From NCBI GenBank assembly GCA_900757205.1, contig CAAENA010000016.1, forward strand, positions 1 through 19,900: DNA of 19,900 bases. Direction: 5' to 3'. This DNA comes from an uncultured Collinsella sp. (lineage in GTDB: Bacteria; Actinomycetota; Coriobacteriia; Coriobacteriales; Coriobacteriaceae). The position numbers and the translations under genes are program-made. The notes beneath the pieces are model-generated. The model searched no databases, was not told the DNA's origin, and was given only the letters and a program-made list of their open reading frames with translations. Below are positions 8,062 to 17,162 of this stretch, piece after piece (within the stretch, counting starts at the first letter, position 1; each line of letters begins with the position of its first letter).

Positions 8062-9504
8062 ATGGACCAGACCGTACCCGCATACGCCGCCGAGGTGGCC
8101 GATTACGGGCGCAGCCGCGACCCCGAGCCGGGTGAGGGCGCGCTCGTAAAGAACGTGCGTCCCGAATCGCCCGCGTGGGATGTGGGTATCGAGCCGGGCA
8201 TGCGCGTGCTCACGGTCAACGGTGAGGCGCTCACCGACATGATCGTTTGGCTCTGGGAGGCCGACGATGATACCGTCGACCTCGAGGTTTTCGACCCGCG
8301 CGACGGCACCGTCACCCCCGTCGAGCTCGACCGCTTTCCCGGCGAGGATTGGGGTTTGGAGTTCGATGGCCCCATCTTCGACGGCATGCGTACCTGCGTC
8401 AACGCCTGCGTGTTCTGCTTTATGACCATGCTCCCCAAGGGCGGCCGCTCCACGCTCTATATTCGCGACGACGACTATCGCCTAAGCTTTTTGCAAGGCA
8501 ACTTTGTCACGCTTACGAACCTCACCGACGAGGACGTGCAAAACGTCATCCAGCGCAACATGAGTCCCATGAACGTGTCGGTCCACGCTGTGAGCCCCGA
8601 CGTCCGCCGTCGTATGATGGGCCGTAACGCCCAGCGAGGCATGGACGTACTCGAGACCATCATGGCCGCCGGCATCGAGATTCACGCGCAGATCGTGTTG
8701 TGCCCCGGCATGAACGACGGCGAGGAGCTGGAAAAGACCCTGCGCTTTTGCGAGGAGCACGAGCAAATCACAAGCCTGGGCATTGTGCCGCTTGGTTTTA
8801 CCAAACACCAAAACCGCTTTAGCTGGTCATACAGCGACAAGCCCGAACTGGCGCGCGAGACCATTGCCATGATCCGTCCCTACCAGGATCGTGCCTACGA
8901 ACGCTTTGGCCGCCACACCTTCCAGATGAGCGACGAGTTCTATCTGGACGCCGGCATCGATCCTCCCGAGGCAGACTTTTACGACGGCTATCCGCAGTAC
9001 TACGACGGCATCGGCATGATCCGCTCGTATCTGGACGAGACCGACGACGTGCTGACTACCGATGCCGAGCGACTGGCCCGCGTCCGCGAGGCCATCGCCG
9101 ACCGTGGCCAGCACCTGATGTGCCTCTCGGGCGCCAGCGCGCGAGACACCGTGGCACGCTTTTTGGAGTCGCCGCATGGTCTCGGCGGCACCGTCACAGC
9201 CATCAAGAACCGCTACTTTGGCGGCAACGTGGACGTGACCGGCCTCATCGTCGCGTGTGACATTCTGGAGCAGCTGCCCCAAGATCTGTCGGGGGTTATG
9301 CTCTTTGTGCCTAAGCTCATGTTCAACGCTGACGGCATGACGCTTGACGAGTATCATCGTGACGATTTACTCGCAAGCCTTACCAGTCGCGGCGCCGAGG
9401 TTCATGTGGTGTCGACCATGCCGCATGAGCTGCTCGATACCCTGGAGCACATCCTTGGCATTGTGCCTGCCGACTCTACTAATTCCGCTGACCCTACCCA
9501 TTAA
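8062..9504 (+). CDS. DUF512 radical-SAM protein with N-terminal PDZ domain
   Basis: 480-aa cytoplasmic protein of the DUF512 family, widely conserved but without a proven function. A PDZ-like domain covers about 28-75 (VKNVRPESPAWDVGIEPGMRVLTVNGE). A compact radical-SAM core follows with cluster cysteines Cys112, Cys116 and Cys119 in CVNACVFCF (CX3CX2C). Family signatures include LYIRDDDYRLSFLQGNFVTL, NVSVHAVSPDVRRRMMG and HAQIVLCPGMNDG. The C-terminal DUF512 part (about 275-460) contains FGRHTFQMSDEFYLDAG and PPEADFYDGYPQYYDGIGM. It starts 2 bases after ispH and ends 10 bases before der. That place between ispH and der is conserved in many Gram-positives and hints at a translation or ribosome link. 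Confidence 0.93.
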   Translation: MDQTVPAYAAEVADYGRSRDPEPGEGALVKNVRPESPAWDVGIEPGMRVLTVNGEALTDMIVWLWEADDDTVDLEVFDPRDGTVTPVELDRFPGEDWGLEFDGPIFDGMRTCVNACVFCFMTMLPKGGRSTLYIRDDDYRLSFLQGNFVTLTNLTDEDVQNVIQRNMSPMNVSVHAVSPDVRRRMMGRNAQRGMDVLETIMAAGIEIHAQIVLCPGMNDGEELEKTLRFCEEHEQITSLGIVPLGFTKHQNRFSWSYSDKPELARETIAMIRPYQDRAYERFGRHTFQMSDEFYLDAGIDPPEADFYDGYPQYYDGIGMIRSYLDETDDVLTTDAERLARVREAIADRGQHLMCLSGASARDTVARFLESPHGLGGTVTAIKNRYFGGNVDVTGLIVACDILEQLPQDLSGVMLFVPKLMFNADGMTLDEYHRDDLLASLTSRGAEVHVVSTMPHELLDTLEHILGIVPADSTNSADPTH

Positions 9505-9514
9505 AGGAGAGCAG

Positions 9515-10849
9515 ATGAAACCTATCGTCGCCGTCGTCGGACGCCCCAACGTGGGCAAGTCCACGCTCGTTAACCGCCTGGCCCAGACCTCGGACGCCAT
9601 CGTCCACGAGTCTCGCGGCGTCACTCGCGACCGCTCGTATCACACGGCCGATTGGAACGGCCGCGAGTTCACCATCGTCGACACGGGCGGTATCGAGCCG
9701 CTCAAGAGCGACGACGTCTTTGCCACGTCCATCCGCGACCAGGCGCTCGCCGCCGCCGAGGAAGCCGCCGTCATCCTGTTTGTGGTCGATGGCCGCACCG
9801 GCGTCACCGAGGAGGACGAGTCGGTCGCCCGCATGCTCAAGCGCTGCGACAAGCCGGTCTTTCTGCTGGTGAACAAGCTCGACAACCCCGATCGCGAAAA
9901 CGACAGCATCTGGGAGTTCTATTCGCTCGGCATCGGCGAGCCCACGCCGCTCTCGGCCCTGCATGGCCACGGCACGGGCGACCTGCTCGACGACATCGTG
10001 GCCCTGTTGCCCGAGGAGGAGGACGAGGTCGCCGATGAGTTCCCCGATGCGCTGAACGTGGCCATCATCGGCCGCCCCAACGCCGGTAAGTCCTCGCTGT
10101 TCAACCGCATCCTGGGCGCCGACCGCTCTATCGTGTCCAACATTGCCGGCACGACGCGCGACGCCATCGACACCGTCGTGGAGCGCAACGGCAAGCACTA
10201 CCGCATGGTCGACACCGCGGGCATCCGCAAGAAGAGCACCGTGTACGAGAACATCGAGTACTACTCGATGGTCCGCGGCCTGCGCGCCATCGACCGCGCC
10301 GACGTGGCGCTGCTCGTCGTCGACGCCTCCGTGGGCGTTACCGAACAGGACCAGAAGGTCATGGGTCTTGCCATCGAGCGCGGCTGTGCCATCGTTGTGC
10401 TGCTCAACAAGTGGGACCTGCTCGACGACGACCGTAAGCGCGAGGCCTGCATGGAGACCATCGACCGCCGTCTGGGCGTCATGGCTCCCTGGGCCCAGTA
10501 CCTGCGCATCTCTGCCCTCACTGGTCGCAGCGTCGAGAAGATCTGGGCGATGGTCGACGCCGCCGAAAAGACGCGCTCGCAAAAGATCAGCACTTCGCGC
10601 CTCAATACGTTCCTCACCGACCTGCGCGAGTTTGGCCACACCGTGGTAGACGGCAAGCGTCGCCTGCGCATGCACTACGTGACCCAGACGGGCGTCAACC
10701 CGCCGACGTTCACGTTCTTCGTCAACCACAGCGACCTGGTCAACGACACCTACCAGCGCTACGTGGAGAACCGCATGCGCTCGACCTTCGATTTTGCCGG
10801 CACGCCCATTCGACTCTTCTTTAGGAAGAAGGAACAGAAGGATGCATAA
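9515..10849 (+). CDS. der: Ribosome biogenesis GTPase Der (EngA)
   Basis: 444-aa double GTPase required for assembly of the large ribosomal subunit. G domain 1 has GRPNVGKST at 9-17, DTGG and NKLD. G domain 2 has GRPNAGKSS at 186-194, DTAGIRKK and NKWD. An acidic linker (LLPEEEDEVADEF) joins the two. The C-terminal KH-like domain (about 355-440) ends PIRLFFRKKEQKDA. Length and order are the standard ones. AAAGGAGA at 9503-9510 supports the ATG at 9515. The last 8 bases overlap the start of plsY, so the two genes are coupled. Confidence 0.97.
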   Translation: MKPIVAVVGRPNVGKSTLVNRLAQTSDAIVHESRGVTRDRSYHTADWNGREFTIVDTGGIEPLKSDDVFATSIRDQALAAAEEAAVILFVVDGRTGVTEEDESVARMLKRCDKPVFLLVNKLDNPDRENDSIWEFYSLGIGEPTPLSALHGHGTGDLLDDIVALLPEEEDEVADEFPDALNVAIIGRPNAGKSSLFNRILGADRSIVSNIAGTTRDAIDTVVERNGKHYRMVDTAGIRKKSTVYENIEYYSMVRGLRAIDRADVALLVVDASVGVTEQDQKVMGLAIERGCAIVVLLNKWDLLDDDRKREACMETIDRRLGVMAPWAQYLRISALTGRSVEKIWAMVDAAEKTRSQKISTSRLNTFLTDLREFGHTVVDGKRRLRMHYVTQTGVNPPTFTFFVNHSDLVNDTYQRYVENRMRSTFDFAGTPIRLFFRKKEQKDA

Positions 10850-11525
10850 TCCGATTCTGCTGACCGCCATCTGCGCCGTGGTCTCGTTCTTCATCGGGGC
10901 GATTCCGTTTGGCCTGATCTTGGGCCGTGTGTTCAACCACACGGACATTCGCAAGGCGGGCTCCGGCAACATTGGCACAACCAATGCGCTGCGCGTGGCC
11001 GGCCCTAAGGTGGCCGCGCTCACGTTGTTGCTCGACTGCCTTAAGGGCGCCATCTGCGTCCTTATCGCGCGTCCGCTCATTGCCGACTTGGGCTATGGCT
11101 TCCCCGTAAGCATCATGGCGCCCGGAGCCCCCGGCGATTGGATGCTCGGCGTCATTTGCCTGGCAGCGGTGTGGGGCCATATCTTCTCGCCCTACCTCAA
11201 CTTCCATGGCGGCAAGGGTATCGCCGTGGGCTTGGGTGTCATCCTCGCCTGGTACTGGCCCATCGGACTATCGCTGCTGGGCATGTTTATCGTGGCCGTT
11301 GCCATCACCAAGTTTGTGTCGGTGGGCTCGCTTGCCGCGGCCATCGGTCTTCCCATCGCCGCCTGCGCGGTCTTTCCGTACAGCAGCCTGGGCCTTAAGT
11401 TTTGCATGGCGATGATCGGCATCACCGTGGTGTGGGCCCATCGCGCGAACATCAAAAAGCTCATGACGGGTAAGGAGTCCAAGCTCTCGTTTACTAAGCG
11501 CGTCACCGAGCCCGACGATAAGTAG
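10842..11525 (+). CDS. plsY: Acyl-phosphate:glycerol-3-phosphate acyltransferase
   Basis: 227-aa polytopic membrane enzyme that transfers an acyl group from acyl-phosphate to glycerol-3-phosphate, the first committed step of phospholipid synthesis in the PlsX/PlsY route. The three family motifs are visible: GSGNIGTTNALR near 35-46, FHGGKGIAVGLG near 122-133, and a C-terminal RANIKKLMTGKESKL. About five hydrophobic helices alternate with these loops. AGAAGGA at 10827-10833 lies before the ATG at 10842, inside the end of der. gpsA, which makes the glycerol-3-phosphate substrate, follows 9 bases later. plsX is not in the window. Confidence 0.96.
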   Translation: MHNPILLTAICAVVSFFIGAIPFGLILGRVFNHTDIRKAGSGNIGTTNALRVAGPKVAALTLLLDCLKGAICVLIARPLIADLGYGFPVSIMAPGAPGDWMLGVICLAAVWGHIFSPYLNFHGGKGIAVGLGVILAWYWPIGLSLLGMFIVAVAITKFVSVGSLAAAIGLPIAACAVFPYSSLGLKFCMAMIGITVVWAHRANIKKLMTGKESKLSFTKRVTEPDDK

Positions 11526-11534
11526 GAGAGAGTC

Positions 11535-12542
11535 ATGAATGTTGCGCTGATTGGCTCCGGCTCCTGGGGAACCGCCGTCGCCGGCCTTGCCGCCGCGCGA
11601 ACCGAGCGCGTGACCATGTGGGCCCATAGCGAGCAGACGGCCGCCGGCATCAATGGCGAGCACTGCAACCCCCGGTATCTGGTGGACTACGAGCTGCCCG
11701 GCAACGTCGTCGCCACGACGGACCTGGCGCAAGCGCTCGACGCCGCCGACGCCATCATCTTTGCCGTGCCCTCCACACACCTGCGCAGCGTATGCCATCA
11801 GGCAGCGCCCTTCATCGCCGCCGACACCCCGGTGCTCTGCCTTACCAAGGGCATTGAGCCCGAGTCCGGCCTGCTCATGAGCGAGGTCATCGCCAGCGAG
11901 ATCGGCAACGAGCGGCGTGTGGCGGCCCTCTCGGGCCCCAACCATGCCGAGGAGATCTGCCGCGGCGGGCTTTCGGCCGCCGTCATCGCCAGCGAAGATC
12001 CGCAGATAGGGGAGACCTTTAAGGACCTGCTCCTGTCCACGGCATTCCGCATCTACCTGTCGCAGGACATGACCGGTGTCGAGGTCTGCGGCGCCATGAA
12101 AAATGTCATCGCCATCGTGTGCGGCATCTCCGCCGGTTCGGGCGCAGGCGACAACACACTCGCCCTCATCATGACGCGCGGCCTGGCCGAGATCAGCCGT
12201 CTGGTGCACGCCCGCGGCGGTCAAGCTATGACTTGCATGGGGCTTGCAGGCATGGGCGACCTCATTGCCACCTGTACCTCCGAGCATTCGCGCAACCGCA
12301 CCTTTGGTTTCGAGTTTGCCCACGGTGTTTCGCTCGACGAGTACCAAGCGCGCACGCATATGGTGGTGGAGGGCGCCGTCGCGGCCCGCAGCGTCAGCGA
12401 GCTCGCCCGTTCACTGGGCGTTGACATTCCGCTCACCTTTGCCGTGGAGCAAACGCTCTACAACGGTGTTACTTTGGATAGGGCGCTCGAGATTCTTACC
12501 GACCGCGTACCCTCCCAAGAGTTCTACGGACTCACCGACTAG
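11535..12542 (+). CDS. gpsA: NAD(P)H-dependent glycerol-3-phosphate dehydrogenase
   Basis: 335-aa cytoplasmic enzyme that reduces dihydroxyacetone phosphate to sn-glycerol-3-phosphate for lipid synthesis. The Rossmann motif GSGSWGTA is at 7-14. VPSTHLR, TKGIEPESG, SGPNHAEEI (from about 133) and GAMKNVIAI with the catalytic Lys189 are all conserved, as is the C-terminal NTLALIMTRGLAEI and GLAGMGDLIATCTS. Length is standard. The ATG follows TAGGAGAG, a good ribosome site. Directly upstream plsY uses the product, so this pair forms a metabolic unit. Confidence 0.97.
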   Translation: MNVALIGSGSWGTAVAGLAAARTERVTMWAHSEQTAAGINGEHCNPRYLVDYELPGNVVATTDLAQALDAADAIIFAVPSTHLRSVCHQAAPFIAADTPVLCLTKGIEPESGLLMSEVIASEIGNERRVAALSGPNHAEEICRGGLSAAVIASEDPQIGETFKDLLLSTAFRIYLSQDMTGVEVCGAMKNVIAIVCGISAGSGAGDNTLALIMTRGLAEISRLVHARGGQAMTCMGLAGMGDLIATCTSEHSRNRTFGFEFAHGVSLDEYQARTHMVVEGAVAARSVSELARSLGVDIPLTFAVEQTLYNGVTLDRALEILTDRVPSQEFYGLTD

Positions 12543-12560
12543 TGCAGAAAGGCTACTACC

Positions 12561-13232
12561 ATGGGTTCCATTAAAATCGCTCCGTCCGTCCTCTCGGCCG
12601 ACATGGCCAACCTCAAGGGCGAGCTCGACAAGATCGCCGGCGCCGATTACGTGCACTTCGACGTCATGGATGGTCATTTTACCGGCAACCTCACCTTTGG
12701 CGTTGACATCCTCAAGGCCGTCAAGCGCTCCACCGACGTGCCGGTCGACGCGCACCTGATGGTGTCGAACCCCGACGAGACCGTCGATTGGTACGCCGAT
12801 GCCGGTGCCGATATGATCACCGTTCACTACGAGGCCTCCACGCACCTGCACCGCACGCTCACGCATCTGCAGCAGCGCGGCGTCAAGGCCGGCGTGGTGC
12901 TCAACCCCGCCACGCCCGTTTGTGTGCTCGAAAGCATCATCGACGTTGTCGACATGGTACTGCTCATGAGCGTGAACCCCGGCTTTGGCGGCCAGAGCTT
13001 TATCCCGGACACTCTGCCTAAGCTGCATGAGCTTACGGCCATGTGTGAGCGCCATGGCGTGTCGCCCCTGATCGAGGTCGATGGCGGTATTTCTTCCAAG
13101 AACATCGCCGAGGTCGTCAAGGCCGGCGCCAACGTGCTCGTGGCCGGTTCTGCCGTATTTAAGTCCGAAGATCCCGCTGCCGAGGTTGCGCTGCTGCAGA
13201 AGCTGGGCAACGAGGCCGCACAGGAGGCATAA
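12561..13232 (+). CDS. rpe: Ribulose-phosphate 3-epimerase
   Basis: 223-aa TIM-barrel enzyme that interconverts ribulose-5-phosphate and xylulose-5-phosphate in the pentose phosphate pathway. Conserved pieces in order are APSVLSAD (7-14), HFDVMDGHF with His32 and Asp34, DAHLMV with His65, LLMSVNPGFGGQ, EVDGGI with the catalytic Asp174, and the phosphate site GANVLVAGSAVF. AGAAAGG at about 12545-12551 supports the ATG at 12561. It is 18 bases from gpsA and 6 from the next gene. Its place in this cluster fits co-expression of general metabolism and not a specific pathway. Confidence 0.97.
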   Translation: MGSIKIAPSVLSADMANLKGELDKIAGADYVHFDVMDGHFTGNLTFGVDILKAVKRSTDVPVDAHLMVSNPDETVDWYADAGADMITVHYEASTHLHRTLTHLQQRGVKAGVVLNPATPVCVLESIIDVVDMVLLMSVNPGFGGQSFIPDTLPKLHELTAMCERHGVSPLIEVDGGISSKNIAEVVKAGANVLVAGSAVFKSEDPAAEVALLQKLGNEAAQEA

Positions 13233-13238
13233 ACCCTT

Positions 13239-14417
13239 ATGACCGCAGGTCAAAACCGCATACCCGTGAATCTTGACTATGCCGCCTCGACGCCCATGCG
13301 CGCCGAGGCGCTCCTTGCGCAGCGCGAGTACGACGACAGCGAGCTTGCCGGCGTCAACCCCAATTCGCTGCATTCGCTCGGCCGCAAGGCTGCCGCGCGT
13401 CTGGAGGTTGCACGTCGCGAGATCGCCCGCAGCTTTGGCGCGCGCGTCCGCCCGTCCGAGATTGTACTGACCAACGGCGGCACCGAAGCCAACCAGCTGG
13501 CGCTGCTCGGTCTTGCCGAGGGCGCTCGTCAGCGCGATCGCAAGCGCGGTCGTGTAATCGTTTCGGCCATCGAGCACGATTCGATTCTGGACAACCTGCC
13601 GCTGCTGCGTGCCGCCGGCTTTACCGTCGACCTGGTGCAGCCCTGCCGCGCGGGCTACGTTGAGCCTGCCACGCTTGTCGAGCTGCTCAGCGACGACGTG
13701 GCGCTCGTGAGCATTATGGTCGCCAACAACGAGACCGGCGTGGTGCAGCCCATCCGCGAGCTTGCCGCAGCTGCGCACACCGCAGGTGCACTGTTCCACA
13801 CCGATGCCATCCAGGGCTACTTGCATATTCCACTCGATGTCACCGAGCTGGGCGTCGACGCCATGTCCGTCGCAGCCCACAAGATTGGCGGTCCCGTGGC
13901 ATCTGGCGCACTCTACCTTAAGAGCCGCACGCCGTTGCGCCCGCGCATCTTTGGCGGCGGACAGGAGGCCGGTCGTCGTGCCGGCACGCAAGACCTGCGC
14001 ACGCAGCTCGCCTTTGCCGCTGCCGCCTCGTCTCTGACGCCCCATGTGGCTCAGGAGCGCGCGAAGCTGCAAACCCTTTCCGACAAGCTCTACGCCACGC
14101 TTACGGCCCACCAGCGCATTCACGCCACCATGGGTGACTACGCGCAAGCCGACCGTCTTCCCGGCATGGTATCGATCTACATTGACGGCATGGACTCCGA
14201 GGAACTCATCATCAAGCTCGACGCCGCCGGCTTTGAGGTGTCGGCAGGCTCGGCATGCTCGAGTGGCAGCATGGACCCGAGCCACGTGCTCAGCGCGATG
14301 GGCATCGGCCGCGAACAGGCGCTGGGTGCCTTGCGCATCTCCTTCGATGATCGCGTGAATCCAGGCGATCTGGACGACTTTGCCCAGACGCTGCTCTCGA
14401 TCGTAGGTGCCGTATGA
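13239..14417 (+). CDS. Class V cysteine desulfurase (IscS/NifS-like)
   Basis: 392-aa PLP enzyme that removes sulfur from cysteine for Fe-S clusters, thio-modified tRNA or both. VNLDYAASTPM near the N-terminus is the family opening. The PLP lysine is Lys215 in SVAAHKIGGP. NNETGVVQPI, HTDAIQGYLHIP and GGGQEAGRRAGTQD are conserved. The active-site cysteine is Cys340 in SAGSACSSGSMDPSH, the long-loop form of group I (IscS/NifS) enzymes. No IscU or MnmA gene is adjacent, so the sulfur acceptor is unknown; IspH and the DUF512 protein in the same cluster both need Fe-S clusters. The stop overlaps the next start by four bases (ATGA). Confidence 0.93.
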   Translation: MTAGQNRIPVNLDYAASTPMRAEALLAQREYDDSELAGVNPNSLHSLGRKAAARLEVARREIARSFGARVRPSEIVLTNGGTEANQLALLGLAEGARQRDRKRGRVIVSAIEHDSILDNLPLLRAAGFTVDLVQPCRAGYVEPATLVELLSDDVALVSIMVANNETGVVQPIRELAAAAHTAGALFHTDAIQGYLHIPLDVTELGVDAMSVAAHKIGGPVASGALYLKSRTPLRPRIFGGGQEAGRRAGTQDLRTQLAFAAAASSLTPHVAQERAKLQTLSDKLYATLTAHQRIHATMGDYAQADRLPGMVSIYIDGMDSEELIIKLDAAGFEVSAGSACSSGSMDPSHVLSAMGIGREQALGALRISFDDRVNPGDLDDFAQTLLSIVGAV

Positions 14418-15223
14418 TCGTCGCCGAGCTCGAGCGCGCCCTACTGGCACGCTATCCCAAGACGGACGCCGAGGGCTGGGATCATGTTGGGCTATCTGTG
14501 GGAGATCCTGCTGCCGAGATCACCGGTGTTGCCTGCGCACTCGACGCGACCGAGGCCAACGTACACCGCGCCCTTGAGTCCGGCGCCAACGTGCTGCTGA
14601 CGCATCATCCCATCTATATCAAGGCGCCCGAGGCCTTTTGTCCGGCTGATTCCGCGCGTCCCCAGTGTAGCGCCGCGCTGTACGAGGCAGCTCGTTGCGG
14701 CGTGAGCATCATCTCGCTTCACACCAACCTGGACCGCTCGCACGAAGCCCGTGTCTGCCTGAGCAAGCTGCTGGGTGCCGCACCCGTGAGCTCACTGCAG
14801 CACGTGGACGACCCCGAGGCCACCGGCCTGGGCGCACTTGCAACGCTCAACGACCCGTGCACGCTGCGCGATCTTGCCACCCGTGCTGCCACGGCCTTTG
14901 GCAGCGACCCGCGTGTGTGGGGCAAAGCTGATCGCCCGTGCCGCACCGTCGCCATTTTGGGCGGCTCCCTGGGCGACTTTGGAGAGCTCGCCATCGCCGC
15001 GGGCGCAGATGTTATCGTGACGGGCGAGGCAGGCTACCACGTGGCACAGGACCTTGCCTTGCGCGGGCTGCCGGTGATCTTGCTCGGCCACGACCGCTCC
15101 GAGGAGCCGTTCGTTGATATATTGATGAACTCTGCAGTTGACGCCGGGGTCGACCCCCATCATGCGATTAAAATACTGAACCCTTGCCAATGGTGGACTG
15201 TGACAAAAGGAGAGAACTTATGA
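14414..15223 (+). CDS. Nif3-like dinuclear metal centre protein (DUF34/YqfO family)
   Basis: 269-aa member of the Nif3/DUF34 family, often labelled GTP cyclohydrolase I type 2 but without a settled role. The N-terminal GWDHVGLSVGD and the metal-binding pair His64-His65 in LLTHHPIYIKAP are present, with LHTNLDRS (second metal motif), TGEAGYHVAQDLALRGLPVILLGHDRSEE near the end. Length matches the short form without the inserted PII-like domain. It overlaps the desulfurase by ATGA and the downstream gene by ATGA as well, so the three are tightly coupled. The order Nif3 then coiled-coil zinc-ribbon protein is widespread in actinobacteria and Gram-positives. Confidence 0.92.
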   Translation: MIVAELERALLARYPKTDAEGWDHVGLSVGDPAAEITGVACALDATEANVHRALESGANVLLTHHPIYIKAPEAFCPADSARPQCSAALYEAARCGVSIISLHTNLDRSHEARVCLSKLLGAAPVSSLQHVDDPEATGLGALATLNDPCTLRDLATRAATAFGSDPRVWGKADRPCRTVAILGGSLGDFGELAIAAGADVIVTGEAGYHVAQDLALRGLPVILLGHDRSEEPFVDILMNSAVDAGVDPHHAIKILNPCQWWTVTKGENL

Positions 15224-15939
15224 GCGCCGGCGCTACGCTACTCAAGCTGCAACAGATCGATTTGGAGCTCGCCCGCAACAAGAGCGAACTTGCCAATATG
15301 CCGGAGCTCAAGGAGCTCGCTTCCAAGCGCAAGACCTATGTGAAGCTCAAGTCCGAGATGACCAAGCTCTACGCCCAGCGCAAGGATCTGGACATTGAGC
15401 TCGACGATCTCAACACCACCGAGATTCAGACCAACAACGCCATCGAGGCCGCCAAGAAGCGCCACGTGGACGGCTCCGACTACCGCGAGGTTCAGGACCT
15501 GGAGAACGAGCTCGCCACCCTGGCCAAGCGCTTGGACAAGATCGAGCACACCCGCAAGGACGTCGTCGTCGCCCATAAGGAAGCGCTTGACCGAGAGGCT
15601 CGCGCGCAGGCCATCATCGCCAAGTTCGAGGAGGGCGTGAAGGCCGATACCAAGGCTGCCCGCGCCAAGGCTGCCAATCTGCAGGCTCAGATCGATGCCG
15701 CCACCAAGGAGCGCACCGCGCTTGCCGCCACGCTGCCGAACGACGTGCTCACCGATTACGAACGTCTGCTCAAGCAGTTCCGCGGCCTGGCCGTCGAGAC
15801 CATCAAGGGCAACATCCCCACGGTCTGCCACACCGCGCTGCAGGCATCGTCCATGAGCGACCTCAACCACGACGGTAGCGAGATTACGCACTGCCCGTAC
15901 TGCCACCGCCTGCTGGTGCTCCCGAGCAAGGAAGCTTAA
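15220..15939 (+). CDS. Coiled-coil zinc-ribbon protein (CT398/DUF164-like)
   Basis: 239-aa protein with a long helical coiled coil (about 5-185, rich in Glu, Lys, Ala and Leu heptads) and a short C-terminal metal-binding end, the layout of the CT398/C4-type zinc-ribbon family usually encoded beside Nif3. The family carries two CxxC knuckles. Here the first is VCHTAL with Cys203-His204 and no second cysteine, while the second, HCPYCH, has Cys225, Cys228 and His229. Histidines may supply the missing ligands or the zinc site may be degraded. The ATG at 15220 has AAAAGGAGAG just upstream and overlaps the nif3-like stop. Molecular function is not established. Confidence 0.88.
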   Translation: MSAGATLLKLQQIDLELARNKSELANMPELKELASKRKTYVKLKSEMTKLYAQRKDLDIELDDLNTTEIQTNNAIEAAKKRHVDGSDYREVQDLENELATLAKRLDKIEHTRKDVVVAHKEALDREARAQAIIAKFEEGVKADTKAARAKAANLQAQIDAATKERTALAATLPNDVLTDYERLLKQFRGLAVETIKGNIPTVCHTALQASSMSDLNHDGSEITHCPYCHRLLVLPSKEA

Positions 15940-15942
15940 ACG

Positions 15943-17154
15943 ATGGCGGCACCCAACAATTCAATGCAACTTGAGGGAAAAACGATCCTGCTGGGCATTA
16001 CCGGCGGGATCGCCGCCTATAAGTCGTGCAATATCGTGCGTCTGCTGCAAAAGCGTGGTGCCCGTGTCAAGGTCGTTATGAGCGAGCATGCTACCGAGTT
16101 TGTGGGCCCGCTCACCTTCCGTGCGCTCACCAATGAGCCGGTCGCGGTTGGGCTATTCGACGACCCGTCTGACCCCATCCACCATATCTCGCTGGCGCAG
16201 GAGCCCGACTTGGTGGTCGTGGCGCCCGCGACGGCCAATATCATCGCCAAGATGGCCAACGGCATCGCCGATGACCTCATCACCACAACGCTGCTTGCGA
16301 CACCGCGGCCCGTCGTGATCGCGCCGGCCATGAACAATGGCATGTGGAAGGCGTCGGCCACGCAGGCCAATATGGCCACGCTGTGCGAGCGCGGCGTCCA
16401 CGTGGTGGGACCCGGCAGTGGCTACCTTGCCTGCGGCGACGTGGATACGGGACGCATGAGCGAGCCCGAGGACATCGTCCGCGCCGTCTGCGAGGTGCTC
16501 AACCCCGTGCCGCAGGACCTGGCAGGCAAGCACATCGTGATTACCGCCGGCCCCACGCACGAGCCGATCGACCCCGTGCGCTTCATTGGCAACCGCTCTT
16601 CGGGCAAGATGGGTATCGCTCTGGCGGGAGAGGCCACGCGCCGCGGTGCCACCGTTACGCTCGTGCTGGGACCGACATCGCTCGATGTTCCCCGCGGTGT
16701 GGAGTGCGTACGCGTGCAGACCGCCGCAGAGATGCTCCAGGCGGCCCTGAGCGCCTTCCAGACGGCCGATGCGGCAATTTGTGCGGCCGCCGTCGCCGAC
16801 TACACACCCGCCGCTCCTGCCGACCACAAGCTCAAAAAGTCCAACGAACGCTTGAATCGCATCGAACTGGTCGAAACCTTCGATATCTTGGCCGAGCTCT
16901 CGCGCCAGAAGGGCGAGCGATGCGTGATCGGCTTTGCGGCCGAGACCGAGAACGTTGTCGAGTATGCCGAGCGCAAATTGGCCCGCAAGGGTTGCGATGC
17001 CATTATCGCCAACGATGTCTCGCGCGCCGATTCGGGCTTTGGAACCGACACTAACAAGGCCTGGATTGTAAGCACAACGGGTACGCAAGAACTACCCGTA
17101 CTAACAAAGCCCCAGCTCGCAGATACAATTTTGGACTTGCTTCAAAATTTATAA
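15943..17154 (+). CDS. coaBC: Bifunctional phosphopantothenoylcysteine decarboxylase/synthetase CoaBC
   Basis: 403-aa enzyme of coenzyme A synthesis. The N-terminal CoaC half is a flavoprotein decarboxylase: GITGGIAAYKSCNIVRLL, active-site His81 in HISL, APATANIIAKMANG, APAMNNGMW and Cys164 in YLACGDVDTGRM. The CoaB half begins near 197 with HIVITAGPTHEPIDPVRFI and NRSSGKMG, and carries AAVADYTP and DHKLKKS, the CTP/phosphopantothenate-ligating segment. The ATG at 15943 follows GGAAG with normal spacing; ATG 15964, 7 codons later, is an alternative that begins right before the conserved region. It is the last protein gene of the core block, and no terminator is seen between it and the tRNA promoter. 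Confidence 0.96.
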   Translation: MAAPNNSMQLEGKTILLGITGGIAAYKSCNIVRLLQKRGARVKVVMSEHATEFVGPLTFRALTNEPVAVGLFDDPSDPIHHISLAQEPDLVVVAPATANIIAKMANGIADDLITTTLLATPRPVVIAPAMNNGMWKASATQANMATLCERGVHVVGPGSGYLACGDVDTGRMSEPEDIVRAVCEVLNPVPQDLAGKHIVITAGPTHEPIDPVRFIGNRSSGKMGIALAGEATRRGATVTLVLGPTSLDVPRGVECVRVQTAAEMLQAALSAFQTADAAICAAAVADYTPAAPADHKLKKSNERLNRIELVETFDILAELSRQKGERCVIGFAAETENVVEYAERKLARKGCDAIIANDVSRADSGFGTDTNKAWIVSTTGTQELPVLTKPQLADTILDLLQNL

Positions 17155-17162
17155 AAAAGTTC

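Noticed and set aside
12411..14450. Long - strand open frame (679 codons) opposite rpe and the cysteine desulfurase
   Set aside because: The + strand genes have complete catalytic motifs here. The - strand frame is a by-product of high GC at third positions and has no family pattern or ribosome site.
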